Assembly (NCBI GenBank): GCA_016765295.1 | Contig: JAESQF010000053.1 | Coordinates: 42,948-106,947, forward strand | DNA: 64,000 bases | Reading direction: 5' to 3' | Source: Oleispira sp. | GTDB lineage: Bacteria; Pseudomonadota; Gammaproteobacteria; Pseudomonadales; Oceanobacteraceae | In this document: piece after piece, positions 1-10,520 of the stretch | Position numbering within the stretch: the stretch's first letter is position 1 | Layout of the letters: the number at the start of each line of letters is the position of its first letter | The notes under the pieces: generated by a model | The model's input: the letters and a program-made list of their open reading frames with translations, nothing else | Told to the model about the DNA's origin: nothing | Database searches by the model: none | Translations under genes and position numbers: made by a program

Positions 1-696
1 GCCCGTGCAATGAAAACCATGGGATTGAAAGAGCTAGTCTTGGTCGACCCAACAGACTATCCAGCGGAGGAAGCCAGCAGTCGCGCGGCGGGAGCACTGG
101 ATGTACTAGACAATGCGACGGTCGTTGCAAGCTTGCAAGAAGCCATTTCAGACTGCACTCAAGTTTTCGCTACCAGTGCTCGCAAGCGCAATTATACCCG
201 CCCGCAAGTAACCGCCGAAGAAGCAGCCGGTTGGATAAAAGCCAATCCGAACGAAAAAATAGCCATCGTCTTTGGCCGCGAACGCATGGGATTAAGCAAC
301 GAACAGCTCGGCATGTGCCAACAATTGCTCTATATCCCAGGTAATCCTGACTACGACGTATTGAATATTGGCTCAGCTGTTCAGATAGTCAGCTACGAAT
401 TGTTCAAACAATTCGGTAATCACCGTGATGAGTTAGAAACCTCAGAGTCTTTACAGGGTAATGAAGTAGGGGAAGAATATGCCAGCCAACACGAGTATGT
501 TAATCAACAAGAGCTGGAACGCTTCTATCAGCATTTAGAATCGACACTTTCTGATACCGGTTTCTTGGTAAAGAATCATCCAGGCGAAGCCCTGCAACGC
601 CTACAACAGATGTTTGCCCGCGCTCAGCCGAATGCTAAAGAATTGCGTATGTTGCGAGGAATTCTTGGCTCTGTAGATAAGCTGACAAAGGAATAA
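1..696 (+). CDS. trmJ: tRNA (cytidine/uridine-2'-O-)-methyltransferase TrmJ-like (SPOUT family), 5' end outside window
   Basis: ORF 10..696 opens in frame from the window edge; SPOUT motifs 'IAIVFGRERMGLSNEQ' and 'IPGNPDYDVLNIGSAVQIVSYELF'. Confidence 0.88.
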   Translation, partial: ARAMKTMGLKELVLVDPTDYPAEEASSRAAGALDVLDNATVVASLQEAISDCTQVFATSARKRNYTRPQVTAEEAAGWIKANPNEKIAIVFGRERMGLSNEQLGMCQQLLYIPGNPDYDVLNIGSAVQIVSYELFKQFGNHRDELETSESLQGNEVGEEYASQHEYVNQQELERFYQHLESTLSDTGFLVKNHPGEALQRLQQMFARAQPNAKELRMLRGILGSVDKLTKE

Positions 697-720
697 ATAA
701 GACTCTCTAGCAAAAACTGA

Positions 721-1158
721 CTACGAGGAGATACTGAATAAGTAATCAGGTCGAATACCGAAACGGATACAGAGTTTCTCTATCGCTGGCTTAGTCAGTG
801 GACGTACATTATTCAATACTCGACTTACCATGGTCTTATCGCCAATTTCTGGTAAGTCATCGCGAGTTAGATTGTATTGATCCATTAATACATTCAAAGT
901 CGCAATATGAGCAGGGATACCATCAGCCTGGTTTATGAATGCCATTAAATCAGCATCCCTCTCCTCATACTTCTCGATAGCAGAAGCAATAATATCAATC
1001 AGTGGATTTAATGGAGCACCCTCTTCATCTTCACAGGCATCAATAAGCTCACCTATCAATTCTTGGGCTTTCTCATAGTCCTGTTCATTAGAGATGTTAA
1101 TCAAAGACACAAATGGGCTAATAGCCGCTTCGAATGACTTAATTTCAGATTGGTACAT
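721..1158 (-). CDS. higA: HigA-type antitoxin / HTH transcriptional regulator
   Basis: 145 aa; C-terminal HTH-like 'GDKTMVSRVLNNVRPLTKPAIEKLCIRFGI'; downstream of a HigB-like toxin gene. Confidence 0.8.
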   Translation of the reverse strand: MYQSEIKSFEAAISPFVSLINISNEQDYEKAQELIGELIDACEDEEGAPLNPLIDIIASAIEKYEERDADLMAFINQADGIPAHIATLNVLMDQYNLTRDDLPEIGDKTMVSRVLNNVRPLTKPAIEKLCIRFGIRPDYLFSISS

Positions 1159-1184
1159 TTGATTCTCCTTACAATATCTATCGA

Positions 1185-1487
1185 CTATTTTCTATGCTTC
1201 GCAGTGAACTTGTCATAGTCCGCATGAGAGCCAATAAACTTAATGTGCATAAGCTCATGAACAAACTGGACAGCGGCTACCATTCTTAAATTATTGCCAC
1301 CCACATCAATTACCCACCATTTATCTTCATGTTTGAAGTTATCTAGGCTAGGAAATACGGCTTTTAGTTCGTCAGGGGTTTTAAACTTTTGCGTATTTAA
1401 TACAGCATAAAGATGCCCTAACGCTTTGGCATCATTGGGGTATTTCTTAGCCGCATCATTAAACGGCCTTCTACTGATTATCCGCAT
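1185..1487 (-). CDS. higB: HigB-type mRNA interferase toxin (RelE superfamily)
   Basis: 100 aa; 'MRIISRRPFNDAAKKYPND...FKHEDKWWVIDVGGNNLRMVAAVQFVHELMHIKFIGSHADYDKF' matches HigB2-like toxins. Confidence 0.85.
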   Translation of the reverse strand: MRIISRRPFNDAAKKYPNDAKALGHLYAVLNTQKFKTPDELKAVFPSLDNFKHEDKWWVIDVGGNNLRMVAAVQFVHELMHIKFIGSHADYDKFTAKHRK

Positions 1488-1499
1488 TCTCTATGCCCT

Positions 1500-1544
1500 G
1501 TTGTCAATATAGCAACTATACAGGAAGTTGCCAATATGGCAACT
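1500..1544. promoter_or_regulatory. Two operator-like inverted repeats upstream of higBA
   Basis: GTTGTCAATATAGCAAC (1500-1516) and AGTTGCCAATATGGCAACT (1526-1544; perfect 7-bp arms). Confidence 0.6.
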
Positions 1545-1563
1545 CAATAGGGATGACCAAATT

Positions 1564-2694
1564 CTAATGATTAAGTATCTCCCTAGCATCAACATACTCA
1601 AGTCCCAAACTCTCCGCCACACTGCGACAAGTAACCTGCCCCCTATAAACATTCAAACCATTCAATAAGTGCGGATCATCCAAGAGCGCTGCTTTATAAC
1701 CCTTATTGGCAATACTCACGATGTACGGCAAGGTCGCGTTATTCAGCGCAACCGTAGACGTTCGCGGTACAGCTCCTGGCATATTAGCCACACAATAATG
1801 CACAACGTCATCGACCAGATAGCTAGGATCTGCATGAGTCGTCGCACGGGACGTTGCAAAACAACCACCTTGATCAATCGCGACATCCACTACTGCAGAA
1901 CCCGGCCGCATGCGCTTAATCATATCTGCCGTCACCAACTTAGGCGCCGCTGCCCCCGGCACTAACACCGCACCAATCACTAAATCTGCCGCTAATACCT
2001 GCTGTTCCAAAACATCCTTACTGGCATACAAGGTTTCTAAACTTGCACCTGCCTGACTAGAATTAAACTGATTATCTAGACGACGTAATACGGCCAGCGA
2101 ACGATCGAGAATCGTCACCTTAGCACCCATTCCCATGGCTATTTTGGCGGCATTAGAACCGACTACGCCACCGCCAATAATCACCACCTTAGCCGGACTG
2201 ACTCCTGGCACCCCGGCCAATAACAAACCACAGCCACCGTTGGATTTTTCTAAGCACTGCGCTCCGGCCTGCACTGACATTCGCCCTGCGACTTCCGACA
2301 TCGGAGCTAGCAAGGGTAAGCCTCCTTCACTCGTCACGGTTTCATAGGCAATACAGATGGCGTTACTGTTAATTAGATCTTCCGTCTGAACTCTGTCAGG
2401 CGCCAAATGCAGATAGGTAAATAATATTTGGTCTGCGCTCAGCCTTGCCCGCTCTGCAGCCAACGGCTCTTTAACCTTAACGATCAACTCTGCCTGAGAG
2501 AATACTTGCTCAGCGCTCTGGGCAATCTCGGCCCCCGTGGCAAGGTAGTCATCATCACTGAAGCCAATACCCATGCCAGCATCAGCTTCCACAATTACCC
2601 GATGACCCTGATGAACCAACTCATACACACTGGCAGGCACCAACCCGACGCGGTACTCATGGTTTTTAATCTCTTTAGGAACGCCAATCAGCAT
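1564..2694 (-). CDS. ald: Alanine dehydrogenase
   Basis: 376 aa, start 'MLIGVPKEIKNHEYRVGLVPASVYELVHQGH'; NAD-binding 'VVIIGGGVVGSNAAKIAMGMGA'. Confidence 0.95.
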   Translation of the reverse strand: MLIGVPKEIKNHEYRVGLVPASVYELVHQGHRVIVEADAGMGIGFSDDDYLATGAEIAQSAEQVFSQAELIVKVKEPLAAERARLSADQILFTYLHLAPDRVQTEDLINSNAICIAYETVTSEGGLPLLAPMSEVAGRMSVQAGAQCLEKSNGGCGLLLAGVPGVSPAKVVIIGGGVVGSNAAKIAMGMGAKVTILDRSLAVLRRLDNQFNSSQAGASLETLYASKDVLEQQVLAADLVIGAVLVPGAAAPKLVTADMIKRMRPGSAVVDVAIDQGGCFATSRATTHADPSYLVDDVVHYCVANMPGAVPRTSTVALNNATLPYIVSIANKGYKAALLDDPHLLNGLNVYRGQVTCRSVAESLGLEYVDAREILNH

Positions 2695-2702
2695 AATGAT
2701 AA

Positions 2703-3980
<1,278 letters not shown>

Positions 3981-3981
3981 A

Positions 3982-5205
3982 ATGACTACATCAATTTTAT
4001 TATGCCCTGTATGCAAGGAAAGCCTACAAGCAAACGAGAGTAATAAAAGTCTTAGCTGCGAAAATAATCACAGCTTCGACCGTGCGCGCCAAGGATATTT
4101 AAACCTGCTATTAGCGCACAAGAAAAATTCAAAAAATCCGGGAGATAGCCAAGAAATGGTTATCGCTCGCCAAGCGTTTTTGAATTCAGATTTCTATCGC
4201 CCAATCTCTGATAGCCTGAACCAAATCATTGTTGATGCAGCCCTTAAAATACAGGCCCTTAAATCAGAGAAGGCAATTCAAGTATTAGACATCGGCTGTG
4301 GCGAAGGTTATTACAGCCAGCGCATACACCACAGTTTAAGCGATCATCAGATTGAACATAACTTGTTTGGTTTAGACATCTCAAAAGATGCGGTGATTGC
4401 TGCGGCAAAACGTGCAAAAGCCGAAGCAGCTTTAGTCTCAAAATCAGTAGAAAGTGAATGGTTAGTCGCCTCTGCCATCGACATTCCTCTGCAGGCACAC
4501 AGCATCGATATCGCTACCTGCTTATTTACTCGCCTGATGCCAGATAGCTATCACAAAGTAATTAAACAAGATGGTTACTTCATCTGCGTTAATACCGGTG
4601 AAAAACACTTAATTGAATTACGTGAAAAACTTTACGACGAAATAACCAAAACCGAATTCGACCCAGTGAAAAACATGGGAGAAGATTTCGAGCTGATAGA
4701 TCATCAGCAAGTTAGCTACCAGAATACCCTCAGCAGCCAGCAACAAATTCAAGACTTGTTATTAATGACGCCGCACAACTGGCGCACCAAAGCAGATAAG
4801 AAAGAAGCGTTAACGAGCTTAGAAGAATTAACCGTAACCATTGATGCTCAGATTCACGTCTTTAAAGCAAAAGAAAAAGCGATTGTAGAAGTTGAAGTGG
4901 TTGAGGAAGTGCTTGAAACGGTTAGCTCATCAAACCCTTGGGGAAAATCGAAAGTCGCCGCTGAACCTGCGGCCTTGGTTGAAGCAGTATCCGAAGTAGC
5001 TGCGGAAGCGGCAGTTGAAGCACCTGCTGAAACTCAAACAGTAGCGCCGCAAGAAACATCTACTGAAGTAGCGCCTCAATCTAAAGCGGCCAGTTCAGCT
5101 AGCCCTTGGGGAGGTACTAAAGTAGTAGCTACTGAAGAGACCTCAACAAAAGCAGAAACACCTGCTGAATCAAAAGAAAAATCAAACCCTTGGTCAAATT
5201 CTTAA
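3982..5205 (+). CDS. rlmA: RlmA-like 23S rRNA (guanine-N1)-methyltransferase with long C-terminal Ala/Glu/Thr-rich extension
   Basis: N-terminal zinc ribbon 'CPVC...CENNHSFDRARQGYLNLL', SAM motif 'VLDIGCGEGYYSQ'; ~95-aa low-complexity tail with three NPW(G/S)-type motifs. Confidence 0.85.
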   Translation: MTTSILLCPVCKESLQANESNKSLSCENNHSFDRARQGYLNLLLAHKKNSKNPGDSQEMVIARQAFLNSDFYRPISDSLNQIIVDAALKIQALKSEKAIQVLDIGCGEGYYSQRIHHSLSDHQIEHNLFGLDISKDAVIAAAKRAKAEAALVSKSVESEWLVASAIDIPLQAHSIDIATCLFTRLMPDSYHKVIKQDGYFICVNTGEKHLIELREKLYDEITKTEFDPVKNMGEDFELIDHQQVSYQNTLSSQQQIQDLLLMTPHNWRTKADKKEALTSLEELTVTIDAQIHVFKAKEKAIVEVEVVEEVLETVSSSNPWGKSKVAAEPAALVEAVSEVAAEAAVEAPAETQTVAPQETSTEVAPQSKAASSASPWGGTKVVATEETSTKAETPAESKEKSNPWSNS

Positions 5206-5221
5206 TCCAAGAGAAAAGAGG

Positions 5222-6481
5222 CTAGAGTTTAGTTTCTGATATAAAAACATCAGTGCTGCCTACTGAGTCTTCAAAATTAATCGCGCCAGCATGATCATCA
5301 GCGTCATTATTATGAAATAAACTACGATCAATCGTTACTGTTAAACCGTTACTATTTTCAGTATGAAGGTCAATCGCACCACCACTACCAACCTCACTAT
5401 TTGAGGCCGTATTACCTTCAAACAAAGTATCTGTAATGTTTAAATTTCCAGCAATACCACTGTTATCACCTAATACAGAGATAGCGCCGCCATTGGTCGC
5501 CGTATTATTAATGAAAGAAGATTTACTGATGGTTCTGGTTAGCTCCGTACCTGATTGATCATAGATATAGATTGCGCCCCCTTCACCGTCTAAATTGTTA
5601 GAGGCTTTATTTCCTGTAAATACAGAGTCGTTAATAACAAGAGAAGACTGCTCAATATATAAGGCGCCACCTTTGCCTATGGATCTTGTTGATGAGTTAT
5701 TACTAAAAGTAGAGCCATCAATATTAACAGTACTGTTTTCTGCGTATAAAACACCACCATGATTATCGGTGCTGTTATTAGTAAATTCAGAATCAGTGAT
5801 AGTAAGTATTGCACTTTCAAATACTGCAATAACACCAGCGGAATCGCCTACATGGTTACCATCAAAAATAGAATCTTCAATGATTAAACTTCCCGAATCC
5901 ACACTAATAATACTGCCAGGGTCATCAGAAGTAATACCTTGGAATGTTGAATCGGTAATCGTCGTTGTTCCGCTAGACAAAATAGCGCCATCATCGTGGC
6001 TGTAATAATTTTGTAGCAGCACATTATCTAAATCTAACTTACCGCTTTCCAAATGCAATAATGCAGTCACTCGATAATCGTCTACTTCTGCACTACTATC
6101 ACCATCCAGAATCAAGTCTTTAAGAGTCAGCTGACCTGATTCAATAATTCTGATATTCGCTACGTGGGATTCAGCTTGAGTAGGAGATTCTGTCAGTTTA
6201 AGGGTAACGTCTGCTGCTACAGGGCCGCTAATCTCAAGCTCAATTGTATTGAGTACGATAGAATCACTTATTATTACCGAGCTACCTGAAAGGCTATCTG
6301 CCAAGCTAACAGCATAAGGATTAGCGGTACTTCCACATGCAATAATTGAGCTCAGAGCAGCATCAAGCTCAGCTTGGCTGGTGACATTAAAGTCTTGAGT
6401 ACAGGTTGTGCCATAAGCTTGAGAGCTCGCTAAAGCAATGGCGAGAACGAGTGGCTTTACGGGTGTTTGGAAGTGAGACAT
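5222..6481 (-). CDS. Right-handed parallel beta-helix / polymorphic outer membrane protein-like repeat protein
   Basis: Repeated 'F.GN.A..GGAIYI', 'F.NNTATNGGAISV', 'FEGNTAS..GSGGAIDL'; signal peptide from MSHFQTPVKPLVLAIALASSQAYG (start likely 6481 rather than 6526). Confidence 0.75.
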   Translation of the reverse strand: MSHFQTPVKPLVLAIALASSQAYGTTCTQDFNVTSQAELDAALSSIIACGSTANPYAVSLADSLSGSSVIISDSIVLNTIELEISGPVAADVTLKLTESPTQAESHVANIRIIESGQLTLKDLILDGDSSAEVDDYRVTALLHLESGKLDLDNVLLQNYYSHDDGAILSSGTTTITDSTFQGITSDDPGSIISVDSGSLIIEDSIFDGNHVGDSAGVIAVFESAILTITDSEFTNNSTDNHGGVLYAENSTVNIDGSTFSNNSSTRSIGKGGALYIEQSSLVINDSVFTGNKASNNLDGEGGAIYIYDQSGTELTRTISKSSFINNTATNGGAISVLGDNSGIAGNLNITDTLFEGNTASNSEVGSGGAIDLHTENSNGLTVTIDRSLFHNNDADDHAGAINFEDSVGSTDVFISETKL

Positions 6482-6660
6482 AGAAACAACTCTTATAATT
6501 AGTATAACTGGCTGCATTTTAACCACTATTCAAAAGAATAAGTAGTCCCTATGTAGTAATACTGGTCGTTAAATGTGCAAAAAATAAGGAAGATGCTAAT
6601 TCATAGGATTTTTTGCTATGGTGTCACCTACATTGAAACATCGCTATTAAAGGTTTTAAC

Positions 6661-7290
6661 ATGAGTATCAAGGCAGAAAACCGCTTGCACTTTGGGGTGC
6701 CTATATTCGAGGCGAGCTTGCCTGCACTAGAAAGTCGCCGAGAAGAACTTGTGACCACGTTATTACAAATGCGAGATACTGACTCACAAGGAATTGCCCG
6801 TTCGAATCAACGAGGCTGGCACAGCCAAGATGCCCTGCATAAGTCTGAAGAGCCGATTTTGAAATGGTTAACCGATCAAATATATCAATTAGGAAGTCAA
6901 TTGATTCGCCATTCAGAAGGATTACCAGCTGACTCTAGTATCCTACTCGGATCGTTATGGGCTAACGTGAATGACTTTGGCGCGTGGAACGCTCCACATG
7001 CACATTTACCCTGTGAGTGGAGTGGAGTGCTTTATATTGATGTGAATGAAGACCCGCAAGAAAAAGAAAATGGGATTGCACCAGGAGATCTTATGTTTTT
7101 TGACCCTGTGCCAGTCGGCGCTCCATATCGTAAATCGTCTACCGTGAGCTATACCCCTAAAAATGGAACGTTGTTTTTGTTCCCTGGCTACCTAATGCAT
7201 ATGGTAGCGCCCCACTATGACGATAAACCTCGTATTAGCATGGCATTTAATTTTAGATTAGGCGATGTTCTGAATTCTTTTGCCCGCTAG
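6661..7290 (+). CDS. Putative 2OG-Fe(II) oxygenase (TIGR02466-like)
   Basis: 209 aa; 'WANVNDFGAWNAPHAHLPCEWSGVLYIDVN' and 'LFLFPGYLMHMVAPHYDDKPRISMAFNFRL'. Confidence 0.7.
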   Translation: MSIKAENRLHFGVPIFEASLPALESRREELVTTLLQMRDTDSQGIARSNQRGWHSQDALHKSEEPILKWLTDQIYQLGSQLIRHSEGLPADSSILLGSLWANVNDFGAWNAPHAHLPCEWSGVLYIDVNEDPQEKENGIAPGDLMFFDPVPVGAPYRKSSTVSYTPKNGTLFLFPGYLMHMVAPHYDDKPRISMAFNFRLGDVLNSFAR

Positions 7291-7307
7291 CGAATGCATA
7301 ATATTCC

Positions 7308-8441
7308 TTAGTAAGAAGACAAAGATCCCGTCACACCTTCAACATACCAGTTTAAGCGCAACAGCTTTTCATCCGATAACACAGCACCTTCTTTCACTCG
7401 AATACGGCCACGAGTATTTTTAATCGGCCCAGCAAAAACATTCAACTTACCAGAAATAATCGCGGCTTCTTGTTCAGCAACCAAGTGTCTAACATCTGCT
7501 GGAATTGAATTATTCAAAGAAGAAAGCTGAGAAGTTTGATCTTTCATGCCCATCCACTGCGATTGCCCTTGCCACTTGTTATCCATCAAAGCCTGAACAC
7601 GCTTTACATAATAAGGACCCCAATTATGTGTAACAGAGGCTAGATGCTGTATCGGCGCAAACGAACTCATATCAGCATGAAAACCAATAACCTTCACACT
7701 ATTTGCCTCTGCAAACTCAGCGACCGTCGACGAGTCAGTATGGTTGGTTAATACATCAGCACCATTAGCGACTAACTGAGCCGCAACCAGTCTTTCTTTC
7801 TCAGGCTTATGCCATGACCCTGTCCACTGAACTTCAACTTCAGCGCTGGGATTTGCTTTGCGCACACCTAAAGTAAAGGCATTAATACTGCGAATCACTT
7901 CTGGAACACGATGAGAAGCAATATAACCAATCTTGCCAGTCTGAGTCATTTTGCCAGCAATTAAGCCCGACAAATAACGTGGTTCATACATACGGGTAGA
8001 GAAAGCTGCCAGATTTTTCCCTAAGCGAGTACCCGAGGAGTTTTCAAATTTAACCTGTGGATTACTTTTTGCCACACCTTCAGTCGAAATTCTATAACCA
8101 AATGAAGTAGCAAAAACAAGATCATTTTTTGTCGCCAGCTCTTGAATAACAGTACGAGCACCACGTCCTTCTGCCACAAGTTCGACAACAGTGGTTACAA
8201 CCTTATCTTTCATTACCTGTTCTAGATACTGTCGGCCTTGATCATGGGAGTAGCTCCAACCAACCGAGTCAGCAGGGCCAACCAATACAAAAGCAACACG
8301 AATAGGTGTATTCGCTTGGCCAGCATGAGAAAACATCATCATGCTTAGCAATAAGAAAAAGCCCGCCAGCAGCTTTGGCATTGAGAATTGATGGGAGAGC
8401 TGATTGGAAAAATGACACTTTTGAATACAAGAATATAACAC
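7308..8441 (-). CDS. BMP-family ABC transporter substrate-binding protein (paralog 1)
   Basis: 'RVAFVLVGPADSVGWSYSHDQGRQYLEQ', 'KIGYIASHRVPEVIRSINAFTLGVRKANPSAEV'; signal peptide. Confidence 0.88.
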   Translation of the reverse strand: MLYSCIQKCHFSNQLSHQFSMPKLLAGFFLLLSMMMFSHAGQANTPIRVAFVLVGPADSVGWSYSHDQGRQYLEQVMKDKVVTTVVELVAEGRGARTVIQELATKNDLVFATSFGYRISTEGVAKSNPQVKFENSSGTRLGKNLAAFSTRMYEPRYLSGLIAGKMTQTGKIGYIASHRVPEVIRSINAFTLGVRKANPSAEVEVQWTGSWHKPEKERLVAAQLVANGADVLTNHTDSSTVAEFAEANSVKVIGFHADMSSFAPIQHLASVTHNWGPYYVKRVQALMDNKWQGQSQWMGMKDQTSQLSSLNNSIPADVRHLVAEQEAAIISGKLNVFAGPIKNTRGRIRVKEGAVLSDEKLLRLNWYVEGVTGSLSSY

Positions 8442-8492
8442 TAAGAACTACCGCCTAAATACTTACTGAACAAATGATCAATTAAGGCGCGC

Positions 8493-8521
8493 ATTATCAT
8501 GATCTTAAGAATGTAGGTCAA
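8493..8521 (-). promoter_or_regulatory. Predicted sigma70 promoter for BMP paralog 1
   Basis: Minus strand TTGACC (8516-8521), 17-bp spacer, GATAAT (8493-8498). Confidence 0.6.
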
Positions 8522-8580
8522 TACGAAAGATGGCTAAAAACAGAGTTATTATGAGACACGCATAACAACTCTGCATTTTT

Positions 8581-9675
8581 TTAAAAAGATAGCAGCGATC
8601 CAGAGATACCTTCTACATACCAGTTCATCCGCAGAAGCTTTTCATCCGTTAATGCCCGGCCTGTTTTAACCCGTACGCGGCCACGGTGATTCTTAATCGG
8701 CCCAGAAAAAACCTCAACCTTGCCGGCAGTCAATTCCGCTTGTTTAGCTAATACCAGCGCCTTCACATGAGCGGGTATATTATTGCTCAATGAAACCAGC
8801 AATGAAGTCTGCTCAGCCATACCTGACCACTCACTACCCGATACCCAAGTATTATCTAATAACGCTTGAATTCTTTGCTCGTAATAAGGGCCCCAGTTAT
8901 GAATAACCGATGCCAAATGATAGTTCGGGGCAAACTCACTCATATCAGAGTGGTAACCAATAACCTGAACTTGTTTCTGTTCTGCCAGCTCAGCTACCGC
9001 AGAAGAATCGGTATGATGAGTTAAAATATCGGCACCAGAGACAATGAGTTTCTCCGCCAAGTTTCTTTCTTTTTCTGGGTTATACCAAGATTTACTCCAC
9101 TCAATTTCAACCACAGCATTCGGGTTGGCCTCACGCACGCCAAGAGTAAAGGCATTGATACCGCGTATGACTTCCGGAATTGGATGGGCTGCCACATAAC
9201 CAATTTTATTTGTTTTGGTCATACTACCGGCGATCAACCCTGCCAAGTATCTTGGCTGATAGGCACGGGTAGCATACGTTGCTAAATTATCTCCGTGGCG
9301 AGTACCGGTTGCATGTTCAAACATGACCTCTGGATTTTCTTTAGCAATACCCTCTGTTGGCACCATATATCCAATAGACGTAGAGAATACAATATCGTTT
9401 CGACTCGCAAGCTCTTGTAATACCTTACGCGAAGCACGGCCTTCCGCTACAAACTCAACATATTCAGTTTCAATTTTTGCACCAAATTTTTGCTCTAGGT
9501 ATTTTCGCCCTTGGTCGTGAGAATAACTCCAACCTACATAATTAGCCGGGCCTACCAGCACAAAAGCGGCCTTAATCGGCGCCGCTTGGGTAGATAATGA
9601 AGTGAGCGATGACAAGATAAGGCTAAGACAAGCCAATACTTTCATAGAATAATTGCTTAATTGGGTATTTAACAC
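8581..9675 (-). CDS. BMP-family ABC transporter substrate-binding protein (paralog 2)
   Basis: Closely related along its whole length to 7308-8441. Confidence 0.88.
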   Translation of the reverse strand: MLNTQLSNYSMKVLACLSLILSSLTSLSTQAAPIKAAFVLVGPANYVGWSYSHDQGRKYLEQKFGAKIETEYVEFVAEGRASRKVLQELASRNDIVFSTSIGYMVPTEGIAKENPEVMFEHATGTRHGDNLATYATRAYQPRYLAGLIAGSMTKTNKIGYVAAHPIPEVIRGINAFTLGVREANPNAVVEIEWSKSWYNPEKERNLAEKLIVSGADILTHHTDSSAVAELAEQKQVQVIGYHSDMSEFAPNYHLASVIHNWGPYYEQRIQALLDNTWVSGSEWSGMAEQTSLLVSLSNNIPAHVKALVLAKQAELTAGKVEVFSGPIKNHRGRVRVKTGRALTDEKLLRMNWYVEGISGSLLSF

Positions 9676-9731
9676 GGATACGACCTAGTGGAGCTTACTT
9701 GATAATTTCTGACCATTTAGTCAGGTGGCGC

Positions 9732-9760
9732 ATTATCAATATCTTAGACAACTAGGTCAA
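9732..9760 (-). promoter_or_regulatory. Predicted sigma70 promoter for BMP paralog 2
   Basis: Minus strand TTGACC (9755-9760), 17-bp spacer, GATAAT (9732-9737). Confidence 0.6.
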
Positions 9761-9811
9761 TATCAAAACAGAAGGAATGCTAAGAGATTATGAGACGCAT
9801 ATATCAATTAG

Positions 9812-9850
9812 AGGATTTAGAGAACCGTTATAGGATTTAGAGAACCGTTA
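9812..9850. repeat. Tandem 20-bp duplication at the 3' end of the glycosyltransferase gene
   Basis: AGGATTTAGAGAACCGTTA at 9812-9830 and 9832-9850; spans the stop codon of the 9837-10520 CDS. Confidence 0.85.
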
Positions 9851-10520
9851 GCTTTCGAAAGCGCTCAACATCTGCAGATTCGTCAACATCCCAGACTTTT
9901 GGCAAATACTTTGCCATGATATCTAAGCGTTCAATATCGGCCTTAGTCGATTCAAATACCGTATCAGTACTCCAAGCCTTGTTCACAAAAAGTTCAGCAT
10001 AAAACTGCTTCATCCCCAATAAGCCATAACCGCCATCTTCGGCCGGGCTAATCACTAGATCATGGTTTCTTAACTGCTGAAGGCAATTCAACAGATAAGT
10101 CTCATCCAAATCTGGCACATCAACACCGATTAATACTGGGATATAGCCACGAGACAAAGAAGATTGCACCGCTAAAGCCATTCTCTCGCCCAAGTCCGCT
10201 TTTCCTTTATCTGCATCTTTGTCTACACCGGTATCTGTACCGCTAGGCTGCTGATAAAAAGTAACCTGCTCAGCCAATGCTAACCAAGGCTTAAAGGCCT
10301 CATGTTCCGCATCACCGGCAATCCACAGCGCAATCCTAGAGGGCATGACACCAGATCCACTACTCACAGTAACCTGCTTTAAACTTCCTAGTAAACGCGC
10401 CAGCAATTGTTCATAGACAGCGCAAGCAGCTTGCTCACCTAATGCCGGAATCAAGCGGGTTTTCACTAAACCGGGCACGGGGGCTTTGGTTAAAACAATC
10501 CATTCAACTTTATTCTCCAT
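9837..10520 (-). CDS. DUF2064 / TIGR04282-type (arsenosugar-associated) glycosyltransferase
   Basis: 'VLTKAPVPGLVKTRLIPALGEQAACAVYEQLL', 'VLIGVDVPDLDETYLLNCLQQLRNHDLVISPAEDGGYGLLGMK'. Confidence 0.85.
   Translation of the reverse strand: MENKVEWIVLTKAPVPGLVKTRLIPALGEQAACAVYEQLLARLLGSLKQVTVSSGSGVMPSRIALWIAGDAEHEAFKPWLALAEQVTFYQQPSGTDTGVDKDADKGKADLGERMALAVQSSLSRGYIPVLIGVDVPDLDETYLLNCLQQLRNHDLVISPAEDGGYGLLGMKQFYAELFVNKAWSTDTVFESTKADIERLDIMAKYLPKVWDVDESADVERFRKLTVL

Noticed and set aside
1669-2347. Plus-strand ORFs opposite ald
   Set aside because: Antisense shadows of the alanine dehydrogenase gene.
9675-9760. Nested inverted repeats (GACCTAGT/ACTAGGTC, TTGATAAT/ATTATCAA, CTGAC/GTCAG) considered as a riboswitch
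   Set aside because: The outer arms overlap the -35/-10 promoter elements and so are not transcribed; the other paralog lacks the same folding.
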